Source of the DNA: Metaphire vulgaris
Taxonomy: Eukaryota; Annelida; Clitellata; Crassiclitellata; Megascolecidae
DNA: 64,000 bases
Assembly (NCBI GenBank): GCA_018105865.1
Contig: CM030837.1
Location: 8,628,725 to 8,692,724, forward strand
Direction: 5' to 3'
Shown here: one piece after another, positions 1-12,300 of the stretch
How the letters are laid out: the number at the start of each line of letters is the position of its first letter
Position numbering within the stretch: position 1 is the stretch's first letter
The notes under the pieces: generated by a model
Told to the model about the DNA's origin: nothing
What the model saw: only the letters and a program-made list of their open reading frames with translations
The model's database searches: none
Position numbers and translations under genes: made by a program

Positions 1-1256
1 ATATTTTTTAATTTTATCACTTACTACTATAATTGGATAAGTAACTATCTGTTTTGTATTGGTTTAGTCGATAGTGTTACTTAATTTTCAAAGCATTTAT
101 TGGCAGCGTCTATATCATATTTTGCAACTAATAACCACTCTTCCGTCGACTGTGAATGCACTAGAACAAGTATTGCCTGACATTTTTACATTTTTCACGT
201 TTAGTCAAAATGTCTAAGTTATCTTAGCACTATTTTTGAGTCTTCATACTTTATATTTTATATATTTACATGTTTATTGTTTTGACTTTATAAAATGCAT
301 ACACTGTACGTAATTAAATGTACTTTCAAATGAAACGACTATTACTTGTCAGGTCTCGATTGTTTTTTCATCTCAAAGAATAGAGCACTATAAGATATTA
401 TAGTAGATCTAGATATTATATTTGACCCTCCGCACAACTGTCTACGCATCTACTGCACGGCATTCACTTGAGTAGTATTATTATTAAGTCCACCGTTCCT
501 TGCTTCGCCTAGAGCGCTCGCTCTTTGCCGTTGATTGCTGTTTTTCTCTGATCAATCGATTCTTATACATTGGCATCCGTGAATTTCTTGGCCGCTGCTT
601 AATGCAGAACCTTTTAGCAGATACATTTAGCGTTAATAGTCGCGTCAATCCTAGAGGTGCAGTTTTCTCCATCACCGAACTAGATACGAACATAGATCGC
701 TATATTTAACTCTTTGTAAGCACGAACCGTTGGATGGCACTGAAACTGGGGAACCTGTTGCTGGCGCTTGATTTCAAGTTCAGTTGTTTCACAGATGCTT
801 CGTGGATTGTTCACTATTTGAAAGCTTCAGTGTTCAAACCTTAATTTAAAATACGTGACATGAAATCATGAAATAAAATGCTATGCCGCAGCATTATGCA
901 GATTTAATGCAGGTTAGGCTATATATCATTGTCGGCTACTAAGTAGTAACCATAGTTATGTCAAATATGTTTCCAATTAGACTCAAGCATATTATGTTAT
1001 GCTATCACTGTTATCGGAAATATAACGCAATTTCACATAGCAAAGGAATCAGCCAAATATCCTGTAGGCAACCTGATAATCCCAAAATCAGTGGCAGAAA
1101 TTGTCAAGTGGCAGTTCACCGTTAGTTGCCACAGCATCGATCGACCCATATAGCAGTCGAATTTAATAAGTTATTTAAATCGCTTCCATATTAGGACGAT
1201 GAGTATCAGTGAAAAGCAAGAAGTATTATTGCATGGAGTCCGCAATCTTCTTCTTT
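1..1256. other. AT-rich non-coding flank
   Basis: I see no recognisable gene or repeat in most of this AT-rich stretch. The only candidate is a possible short exon on the minus strand at 484-699, listed separately. Confidence 0.5.
484..699 (-). CDS. possible terminal exon of an unknown gene
   Basis: On the minus strand an AG acceptor-like site precedes about 70 open codons ending in a stop. The predicted C-terminus is strongly basic (SERSRRSKERWT at the end). An AATAAA lies further downstream on the same strand, near 271-276. I recognise no family. A 69-codon frame is also open on the plus strand over the same bases, so chance is a real alternative. Confidence 0.2.
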   Translation of the reverse strand, partial: RSMFVSSSVMEKTAPLGLTRLLTLNVSAKRFCIKQRPRNSRMPMYKNRLIREKQQSTAKSERSRRSKERWT

Positions 1257-1653
1257 GGGGCTGTCCATTAATTATGTCAATTTTTTGGCAAGTTTTGACC
1301 CCTCATTCCTTGTCAACAACTGTCAACTTTCACTTGCCCCCTATAATTACGTCAACAACTCTTGACCCAAGATCAATGACAGGTCCCAATAACAAGGTTA
1401 TTATTTTTGTGGTGATGACCATTTTCCCTTTTTTCCTCATCGAGTGTCAAAATGTGGTGGTGATGACCTTTTTGCCATGCTTTTTTCCATTGTAATAAGT
1501 AGTATTCCATGAAATTTCCTATTTTATGATTATTTGTAAAAAGTGAAATTGTTGACGTCAACTTCTCTTGACCCCCTTCTCCCCTGTCAACAACTGTCAA
1601 ACTTTTTCAAACCCCCTCCTCCTAAATTGTTGACGTAATTAATGGACAGCCCC
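1257..1653. mobile_element. non-autonomous DNA transposon, TIR GGGGCTGTCCATTAATTA (copy 1)
   Basis: The two ends are inverted copies of each other, starting GGGGCTGTCCATTAATTA and ending in its reverse complement. The flanks share TTT, compatible with a 3-bp target duplication. A second copy of about 405 bp lies at 52185-52589 and matches along its whole length. No transposase is present. A 3-bp duplication and G-rich ends recall PIF/Harbinger or ISL2EU-type elements, but the superfamily is inferred. Confidence 0.8.
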
Positions 1654-2127
1654 TTTGTGCGTCTTCCGTGGAGATTCACTGTATCGTCTGACTATTTGAA
1701 TCATCTTCTTTGTCATTAGAAAGACATAATTGCTCAATGGCAGTTAGTTCTTATGTCCTCGCTGTTCACTGTCTAAGGGGAATACACGATAATACGAAAA
1801 GTGTAATTTTATCGTTGATGTTTGTTGCTTAAGGTTTCTTCTTCGCAATGTATTATTAGCCTATAGGTGTACGATTTCTTTTAAAATACTCCCACCCCAA
1901 CATTTTCGACCTCAGTAGCTGTCGATATTACATGGTTCTAGTTATTATCTGGACAATGACCAAGATTGGATAGCTGCGCGAAAGTATTTAAACTATTCAT
2001 AGTCAAACATATCTCTTGGTTGTATTCCATCGGAGATTAATCATATCTCGTATCAACCACTCGACTGCCCCTCAGCTACCTCTTGTGCCACTTTCTCTTT
2101 CTCTCTGCTTGTCTCTGTGTGTGTCTG

Positions 2128-2129
2128 TC

Positions 2130-2226
<97 letters not shown>

Positions 2227-2286
2227 CACACACACACACACTGGCTCGCAAAAGCTAGACCATTCATGCATGTCAGAATGCGTGGT

Positions 2287-2351
<65 letters not shown>

Positions 2352-2373
2352 GAGGGAGAGAGAGAGAGAGCTT
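2128..2373. repeat. compound microsatellite (CT)n (TA)n (AC)n ... (GA)n
   Basis: A run of CT is followed by TA to about 2224 and AC to about 2241. About 45 unique bases follow, then a GA-rich tract from 2287 to 2373. The CT and GA arms are complementary, so the locus could form a large hairpin. Open frames across it (LSLSLS, IYIYIY) are artefacts of the repeat. Confidence 0.95.
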
Positions 2374-3300
2374 TAAGCGAAGTAAATACCATTTGCCATT
2401 GTGCAGAGCAGATCGGTTGGTGTATTGTTGCAACTGCCTCTGCAAACTCTCGCTTGGCTTGCCCAAGCGCGGCTAAGCTGTTCAGCAGACCAACAGGTTT
2501 GTTTTTGGAATCAGTCGACCGAAACCTTTCGGCCAAATGGTTGAAAACGTAGCATTACACCAACGCACGAAACCAAAACATCGGTCGGCTATTCTAAATC
2601 TATAATATCCGGAAAATGTACGCAATACTAAATGGTTATCACAACCAAATCGAATTTCGATTAAAAAATACGGAATCCATGCTTAAATTAGACAGGTAAG
2701 CAGTCAAATGAATACATTCAATGCTAATAATTCGTACTCGTACGATTATTGTTGCCAGACTAAAGTCACGAGTTGTCTGTTACACAGTTACAAGGTGAAC
2801 GGCCTGACGTTAAATTAAATAAGTAAGTCAGAACACGACTCGACGAGTCACGACTTTTAAAACTAAGAAAATAATTTCGAAAAGATTAAGATCTTAAAAT
2901 GAGACTGGCTTCTGTCGCCTCTGCAATCTGCCCACCATCTGTCCCACCAGTTGTTAATCAGAAGCGACTGTGAATCGTTTGTTAGTAACACCGTCTTCAG
3001 CGTGATTAGTTCCTTTCCGTAACTTGCTGTATGAGAGACATCAACTGACTGGTTCATTCAATGCTTAGCCTACGTAAGGTAAAGTCTGGCAATTAGCGCA
3101 TTAGTCGAACGCATCATATAATTATTCCGGTTAAACGAGAAATCCGCATTATTTGTTCGGATCAATGGACACAAAAATAATCCTAAATAAAGTCCTAAAA
3201 ATAATCATAGGGATTGAAAAATATAATCCCATTGGTAGCATTTGTACTTTTGCTCAACAATTTTTGATCAGATATCAACTTTACTATTGAAAACACCTTA

Positions 3301-3301
3301 A

Positions 3302-3337
<36 letters not shown>

Positions 3338-3338
3338 T

Positions 3339-3423
<85 letters not shown>

Positions 3424-3430
3424 GAGGAGG

Positions 3431-3500
<70 letters not shown>
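3301..3500. repeat. (AAT)n-(TAG)n-(AAT)n trinucleotide tract
   Basis: About 200 bases consist of ATA/AAT triplets, then about 28 copies of GTA/TAG, then AAT triplets again. It directly precedes the tail-like sequence at 3503-3545. This is consistent with a retroelement tail that expanded, as also seen near 19120. Confidence 0.95.
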
Positions 3501-3501
<1 letters not shown>

Positions 3502-4329
3502 GGGTTTAAAGTGGCTCAGTAGGATCTGCCCTGTGTGAGAACCACTAATAAGTCAGAACCTTGAACTTAAGCACAATAGTTGACAGCAAGAATTGTCTTC
3601 TTTTCATTAAAAGAAGTACTATTGAATTAATATAACGTAGGCCTAAATTAGGCCTAATGTAAAACATTGAAAGTTATGTTAAATTTGAGTGTATAATTGA
3701 ATGTTAGTCTAGTATAGGCCTATAGCATATTAGACATATCTTAAATGTGCAGTCTTCTTCATTTGCCTTTTCGTTTATTTAGAATTATCTTGATACATGC
3801 ACATTTCTCTCTCTCCCCTCCTTCTCCCTCTCACTCTGTGAAAGAATTAAACAGAAAATATGACATTCAATGAAGTTTGAGCCTTTGGTAAAATTCTAAG
3901 AGAATTCGGAGGTCATGACCTTCTAGCCGCTGGCTATATTGAGTATAGCTTTTCTAATGGTCGCTACATTTGAAAATCTAATGCCTGCTGTAGACACCAC
4001 TGTTTCTCCTTAAGCGCCAGTGGTCACAACTGATTGTGTTTCAACTTTTTTTAATATCTTTAGAAAAGCGCTGTTGGGCTTCAATTCGTTCTGCGTTCAA
4101 TTATTACCAGGCGGACTTCTTTAAGCTTAAACGGAGTCTTGAAAGAGCGTGAATATAGTTCAGCAATTGAACTGAAAATGATCTCAAATGAAGAAAAGTG
4201 AATGAACAGCGCTAATAAAATCTAAGCGATAGACTGCTGGAAGCAGAAACTTACTAAATCATATGCAGAGAAAATGTCCTATAATTTTATTGGGATTTCT
4301 CAAATGTGCGTGACTTAACCCGGTGCAGG

Positions 4330-7300
4330 ATGAGTTCCGATCCGAAAGAACAGGACCAAAGAACGTCGACCAACGGCGCTGCTCCTTATCGACGAGTGAC
4401 GTCAATTGCGACGTCATCTAAACGTACGAACTCGAAATGGCAACGTCACCGACAGCGCGGATACCGCACGCGAAGCGTAATAAAGATCCTAAACAAGGAG
4501 AAAGAACGAGTGGAAGAAGAGGCCGTCAAGAACTCCGTCTCTCTGTTGAAATTCACCTCCAGGAACATCGTCTACTTCGTCCTCCTCTACTCGGCCGTCC
4601 TCTGCTGCAGAGCGGCGATCAGCACCTACATCGAAGGAATGGCCGACGAAATCCAACGCAAGTACTCCTTTACCAGCAGTCAGATGTCCCTGATCGACGG
4701 GACTCAGGTGATCGGTCTGATCTCCAGCCTCCCGTTCGTCGCTCTCCTCGGACGGAACTGCCACAAACCTCTCCTCTTGACGTTCGGAGGACTTCTGTGT
4801 TCGTTGGGTACCATCGTCTTCCCCGTTCCCTATTTTGCCGAGAAAACAGCCGCCGCCGTCGCCCAGCCGACCAACGGTTCATCTGGTTTGCCCAATCAGA
4901 TTACAGTCGGCGGAAGGTCGTCAGCGGGACTGCCAGCGACCAGTTACTCGCAGGCGTGTCAGTATGGACAGTGGAACATGTCGTATATGAATCCGTGTTC
5001 CGCTTACCTTGCAAACGACGACTGGCTGCTCTCCAAACAGACGTCTCTTTCCATTCTCTGCGTTGCTGGGTTCCTCATTGGCCTCGGCACCGGACTCTTC
5101 GTAACCACTGGGTTTGTGTACGTGGAGGAAAACGGCGGCCGAAAAAACGGAGCAATATTCTACGGTAAAGTCGTTGCATCTTATTCAGAAATGTCCATGG
5201 GTCCAATTTTTAGAACCAAATCCAACCCAACCCATCAAATCTCCAACCCAACTCAACCCATGCCGATAATAGGTTTACTTGACCTAACCCACTGTAATAA
5301 ATTACAGTTTCTTAAACTATGACTTATTTTCTGACCCAACCCAACCCATCATTAATATGGAAAAGTCTGACCCAACCCAATCCAACCCAACCCATCCCAT
5401 GGGTTAACCCAACCCATGGACATTTCTGATCTTATTGCTAGTACCGTCCTTCAAAAAGAAATTGGTGAAATTTTAAAATATTTTGGTAGAGAAACGTCAA
5501 TGGAGACGAATGTTGGTTTTGCAATAATAATTAGGCCTATTCAGTTTATACGGAAGCAATTGAAAGACACAATTGTTATTCTGTAATTTCAGGTGTGTTT
5601 CTGTCTATGACTGGATTCGGGCATTTTCTCGGGTCCTGCATTGCCTGGTGGTTTCTAGGATACACAGAAGATCTCGACGGTAGGAGGAGTATAGTCGTTT
5701 CTGCAATTCACTCAAGTCTTCGGTCGATTAATATATAATTAATTATTACTCAAGCGTTCCTTTTAGAGAGATTTGCCTTCGAAAAATGAATCTAATCCAC
5801 AGAAGTTTTCTTAGCTTTTATTACCAGAGGCATCATTTGTGGGTTGCAGGGGTCCGTGGCCCACAAGGAAATGAAGAAATACTGTAAAATTTATTAAATG
5901 AATAAATAAATGTGAAGTGTGCAAAAATGCCAAAAATTGTCAAAAAATTGCCAAAATGTCAATTTACAAATTTGCCAAAAATTGCCAAAAATTGGCCAAC
6001 AAATTATCTCGCCCCAAGAAAAGTGTGAAATGACGCAACTGTTTTTTTACAAAGGATCGCTTAAACTATCATTTGGCGCTAAATATCGAAATCTACAATT
6101 TATCAAAGTCAATTATGATGAAAATAGTGATGATGACGACGACGACAATGGCGATCGTTATCATTATAGAGGCGATGATGACATAATATCCATGCAGGGA
6201 TTATTATAGTAACTTAATAATAAGCCTTTGTAACAGGAGAGAAAGAGAGTCTTAGTGCATTAGATTGTGTTGAATGCGATTGGTTTAGATGAAATCGACG
6301 CTCGTCTATTATGGACGACGAAGGCTTGGTGGTTGGGGCTCGTCTTTTTCTGCTTCCTGCTCTTCGTCTGTTCCTGGATCTTTCTTTTCTTTCCCAAGTG
6401 GATCTCGGAGCCCGACTGGTCGAGCGCCGAGCATCGCCGGCGTCTGCGATTCCTGACAAAGCGTCTAGAACAAGAGAGGAACTTCGAAGACGTCGACGAG
6501 AGGAACGGCGAAAGAAACGCAGGGAGCAACTCAAACGCAGAGGGAACAGCAAAGAGCTGAGCAGAAAACCCAGCAATGAGTACGTCTCTGTGGGAGAGAT
6601 TGTCGCTCCTGATCCCACTGATGCGAAGTCGAATCTGGAGCTCAGCATATCCAATCCATTGGACAGCGCTTCGACCGTCTCTGACCTGAAAGGAAGTGCT
6701 TCGGGATCGAGTGGTCGTGGGAGAAAGGCGCCCGAGGGAGACGACGCCTCTTCTTCCAGCGACAGCGACTCTGAATTTGCTTCTACGGAAGCGGAAACAA
6801 GTACCGCCTCCCCTCAACGCACTTCCGGTGGAAATGGCAGCGGTCTGGGAATCATAGAAGAAGAAGAGGATTCCAATGTTTTCCGATATCCTTCGTCTAC
6901 TCGGTCGCCAGAGGGCGGCGCCCATCTCCAGCGTTCTTTCCGACGACGACGACGACGGCTCTCCCGTCTGGCCTTTGCACAGTCGAACGGACGAGAGTCG
7001 ACAGTCGCGCGTAGTTACCTTCTCCTCCGTCGTTCCCGATTCGACAGCGAATCAGTCGGGCGCTATGACGACGTTCGCTGGCAACAAGAGAAAACCAGAC
7101 AACAGAAGGCGGAAAAAGATTGTGAATACGATAGTAAAGCCTTTCTCAGGTCGGTTGAAGCGTTGGGTAGTGTCCCCCATGGGAGGCGCATCAGGGTGGG
7201 CCAGGTGGGTCATGGCCCAGCCAATATTTATGCTCAATGGGCCACAATGTGTTTGGCCCACCCAACTTCAATTGGCGAATTACAATGTTTTTGCGGAGCT

Positions 7301-9248
7301 AAAACCGCATATCCGCAATATATTGGCATAATATTGCAATATATAATTAATTGAGATGTCACAGATGTGTAAGACCACTCGAAATTATTATTTTTATATG
7401 ACCATGTAACTGTGTTTTTTTTCAAATTCATACACAACGCTATCGCCCATTCGGGGGAATGGACATTGGATGGGAAGGACGTTTAACTGTAAGGACGGGA
7501 AGGGGAGGGAAGGAATGGGTCCAGGGCTGAGGGCTCTAGGCCCCATGAGAGGCAAGGGAATTGAATTAATCAAATTCATGTTGCTAACTGACAACTTGCC
7601 ATGTTGGCCCACCCAATATTTGGCTCGTGGCGCCCCATTGTGTCCCCTCGTGTCGCTTTCATGGCTCGTCCTCCTACATAATACCTTGTCTTGATAAGTC
7701 TTTGATTTTCACTCACTGTCAATTATCGGGCTTTTAACTCTGTTTCCTAATAAAAGTTGAGCCTAAATGCTGAACGCCCAATTGAATGCAGTGTCAACAG
7801 TTTGAGCGTAACATATTTTGACTACTTTTAGCTCTAAAGAGAATAATCCTGACACCTGTCTTCACCCTAAGTCTGATTGGCACCGTCCTGTCAGCCTACC
7901 TGTCGTCAGGTTACCGATCAAATGTCGTTCACTTCACCGAAATGCAATACGGTCTACAGCACATCTACGCTTGGTTCTACTCGGCCGGTAAGACGAGCGT
8001 TCTAAAATCCGGTAGCTTTATGAAAGTTACTGTCAACAGAAGATTAATCCTGTGATTGTGTGATATGCAAATAGCAATCGAGTATCAAGTCGGATATTCA
8101 ACTTCCAATTGTGTTCAGACTGACTCTTTATCAGCGTCTCTTCGTGTTTCCCTTCTTTCGTCCTCAATTCTAGAGTGGTCATTTGACTTAATGGTGTTCT
8201 TTCTTCTACATTTAAATTCTATTCTACGTATTTCGTCTGCCATGTTCACACACATCCTGGCATCGATTTCTACTGGTTTTTAGACATTTGGTTTCCTTCT
8301 GCTATTAATAATTACCCGCTATTTCAGAGTCCAATAGAATCTTAGAAAGACATATTGTCACGCAAGTTTCAGGAAGGATTTTGGATGACAGAAATTGTCA
8401 AAATATAAGAAGCTTCACAAACGGATTTTCTCTAGTCTAGTGAGCTCTAGCATGCAAAGCTCGAGCCAAATGATGAACTATATTTTCTTCTCCTACATTT
8501 CTTATTCGCCGCCGCTGCACTGATATCTAAACTATTTAAATCTGCGTCCATTTGATAGATAGTAAAAAACTAAGAATTTTTCTTTTAGGATTGTGCTATT
8601 CTCTCGCTGAGACCGTTGGTCCTCTCGTCGGAGGAATAATAATTCACAAACTGCGATTGTCTCTTTTCAAACAAACTCAAATGATCGTCTCTTTGTTATT
8701 CATAAACTTCGCTCTATTTCTTCTCATATTTCCCATCGAAGTGTCCGACTCCATTCAGCAAGGAATGAACGTCACGCACGGGTAAAACTATAAGACTTTC
8801 TCAATCATCTCATGGTAAATTCGTGAAATACAATGAATCTGCACCTTTCTTTCCTGCAATCGAACAGTAAAATGTAAACGATATAAAGGTCTCTTTTTTC
8901 TGTCTCCAGGGACGGTTCCACGTTGGGGATGCCTGGGAATGCGCCCACCACCCACCGAGCTTTTTTTGCTTGCCAGCGTTTTCAGGGTTCACCGGGTCAG
9001 AGCCGCTATCCTTGTGTGCAAAACAGAGCTGATGACCTTTTTCTTGTCAGCGTTTTCAGGGTTTACCAGGTCACTTTTTTTGCTTGTCAGCCTTTTTCAG
9101 CAAGGTTTATTTCATTATTTACTAGCCAAAACAAAACACTGCTAATGACATTAATTTTATCATTGCATCCCCCACCAACTTTCTAGAAATTCATTGCATC
9201 ACCCACCAAGAATTCTTGGAACCGCCACTGTCTGTCTCTGTCTCTGTC

Positions 9249-9304
<56 letters not shown>

Positions 9305-12300
9305 CAAAGGCTCGTAAAAATAAAGGTCCTTTGCGCCGACTGAATGAGGGCATTCGCCAGCCTCTCATTCGCTGCCTTTCCCCCCACTGAATAACCACCC
9401 TACTGTATGTGCTGATTAGCCTAATTGACAGCTGAGTCGATTGGTTGAGCGCCTGAAGCAGAAACAACTGGTTTTCTGTCGCTGTCCTGGTCTGAACCTC
9501 GGATCTCAAGTCTGACAGATAGCCACTGGAACTACCTTTCGCCTAATGACCGATTGATGTCAAAAATACAATTAATTTGTCCTGTTAGCGTAAATTCTTG
9601 ATTTATGAAATCACTCGAAATTAGGTTTTTGATAGATTTAAACTGATGTTGACACTTGAAAGGCGATCGTTTTCTGCTGAAGAGCGAATCATCCGCCTTT
9701 CCGGTGTATAGATGAAACTTAGCTAATCCAGTTCTAGTACTGTACTTTGAATTTTATAGTGCAGTGGTTCTTAACCGGGGGTACTCGTACACGTTGGGGT
9801 TACTTGAAGTACGTTGTGGGGATACTGAACAGGCCCTCCGAGAGAAATTCCGGGCCCCTGTGCAGAATGGGCGACGGGCCCTTGAGAAGTATTAATTTCT
9901 TGACGACCTTTTTTTTGCTTGTCAGCCGTTTATGAAGTGTTGACGACCTTTTTTTAAGTAACACTGTGTCCCGGGCCCCCTTGTGCGCTAGCCGGGCCCC
10001 TGTGCTGAGCTAACATCTTAACCATTCTTTAGTGTTATTACTCATTTTATTGTTAATTATAGATATTCATCATCGGCCCGGGCCCCCTTCAGACCGCCGG
10101 CCCCTGTGCAGTTGTCCCCCCTGCCCCCCTCTCGGAGGCCCTGGTACTGAATAATCCAGAAATAAAGTCTGTTTATAAACTTTTACTACAATTTACCCTG
10201 TACACTATACAAATACTATAGAAATTTTTGCACTAAAGAAGAAAATTAAAAGAAAAATCACTCTTTCTGGCATGTGCACAATCTCTGACAGATGTTCGTT
10301 GCAGATTATATATATTTGCAATATATTGCGATACACAAACTTTTGTCCTGGGATAAGCCGATAAGGTATGCTGGAAGTGGGTACTTCGTTCACTTATACT
10401 TGTTTCAGGGGTACGCAATCGTAGACAGGTTAAGAACCAATGTTATAGTGTGACCTATCTTGTGTGCTTAGAGTGCTAGTGTTTGTTGTTTGATAGTGAA
10501 TCAGTGTTTGCAAGTTGTTCTGCAAAGTGCGATTGTGCCGAAGTACAACTGCAGCCAATCTGTTCGTCAGATGGCGCTCGTTTCTATTCGGCGTGTCAAG
10601 CAGGCTGTTCGCAGCTCATCCTACAGAACACCTATATCGTCAGTTAACAGACTTTCTTTTATCTTTAATTGACCGACATTTAGAAACTCACGCACAGTCA
10701 CAATGCTCAATGCTCATCGTCTTTGATACGGACGCGTCTCTGAGCAAAACAACACACACCCGTCTATAAACTATTTTGCCACAGGTATACGCTAAGATTA
10801 CGCGAAACTTTGAGCTTTTGCGATCAAAAAGTGTTTTGTTTATTGATTAATTAATTATTAGCGAGTTCACGCGTTTAGCAAAGACCTAATTCACATGATT
10901 AAAAGAAAATGAATTTCTTGTTAGATGTATTTCAACTGTTCGTGTGTTCCGGGCGACTTGGCTTCCAGCTCCTTCTGCTCCAACGGATCGTCCGTCTATG
11001 GGGCTTTCTGGATTGTGCTCTTTCTTGCCATTGTTGCTCACTCAATGGGTCAAGTCAGTGTCGTTCTCATCTTTCTCAGGTAAGACAGAAGTTTCTTTCG
11101 CAGATTCCGAACTATAGACGAAAAGAAAAATCTAAATCAGCTATGTCACAATCCTTAGCAATTTCTCACGAACTGTCAAAGTTTTCATAAGATTATGCAT
11201 TTGGATTCCGAAGTAGACTCATATGTAAATCCTGCCCATGTCATGGCTTATTTTGCTTGACAATAGACGCCGACGCTTCAAAGTCATACAACCTCCAGAG
11301 CCCTCCGTTACCTGACTTCTATTATGCTTCCAGACGGTCCTTTGAAGTGAAATTAATAGGGTAGATGTCGCCGCCGTTTCTGCCGCCCTATTCGCCCACT
11401 ATATGACGCTACGTTGTGAGACCCGCGCCCCACCCTCAGCCTCACGTAAACGCCAACGAAGGACGAAGACTTTGTCACGAATCCTTGTACGCATCCATGT
11501 TCATACTGATGACTACAGATTTTTCACATTCTCCTAACATAAAAACTGAGCACTTTTTGAGGCTCATGATGAGGCACGTATCACGTGGCTGCATGCAATC
11601 GTCTTGAGTCTATTGAATTTTAGGTCAGTTCAAGAGGTCGACAGACACTTGGCCTTGTCTGCTGCAATCTGGGTCATCGTCGTTGCAGGTCAGTATCTCT
11701 GTCCACGTGAAACGTTATCTTACTTATTTTGCATGAGAGTCACATCAACGCATTCATTGGATATGTGTAAAATCACGCGTGAGAATCAATAAAGATGTCA
11801 TGTACAGTGACATTACCATTAAGAAAAAGCCACAGCTGAACCTATATGTCTACACCAAACAGCTCTGCTGATAATAATTATACGTAGCCGTTAATCCTAT
11901 GTTGATATATATTGTGACACTCATTCCATCAGACCTACTGGGCTGGCAGTCGTCTTCCGCGAATGACTGAGTTGTCTGATGATGAATTCGTTGAGGGGAA
12001 TACAAGTCATCAATCTGGCAATCCGGGAAGCATTCGTACAAAAATTGCAAAATATTGGGTCTTAAAATGAGGGTTGGATGCAATAGTTAACGGCTGAATA
12101 GAAACACGGAGCTCAGACGAGGTAGAAAGAGTTGATTAGAACACGGATGGAGAGACACAAGAGGAGTTTGAGCATCAGCGATTGACCAGATGTTGCTTTG
12201 GGTCTTTAGCCTTTACATTATAACGCATCATTCAGTTTAGACTTTATAAGTAATGACATTGACCGGTAAACCGTACAATGGTTGAAGTAAAGACGAAAAG

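Larger units (their letters stand above)
1654..4329. other. intergenic region upstream of the OATP gene
   Basis: No gene is recognised here. The region contains large dinucleotide and trinucleotide tracts, listed separately. A short sequence at 3503-3545 (AGTGGCTCAG...GAACCACT) resembles 19150-19190 and may be an old LINE or SINE tail. Immediately before the predicted start codon the sequence GGTGCAG looks like a splice acceptor, so one or more 5' UTR exons may lie here. Confidence 0.5.

Noticed and set aside
2016..2536. Several overlapping frames with LSLSLS, IYIYIY and ERERER
   Set aside because: They are products of the CT/TA/GA microsatellites.
6311..7354. A single 347-codon frame as an independent gene
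   Set aside because: Its ends conflict with the splice phases of the OATP exon. Only the middle part (about 6480-6900) is likely used, as part of the transporter.
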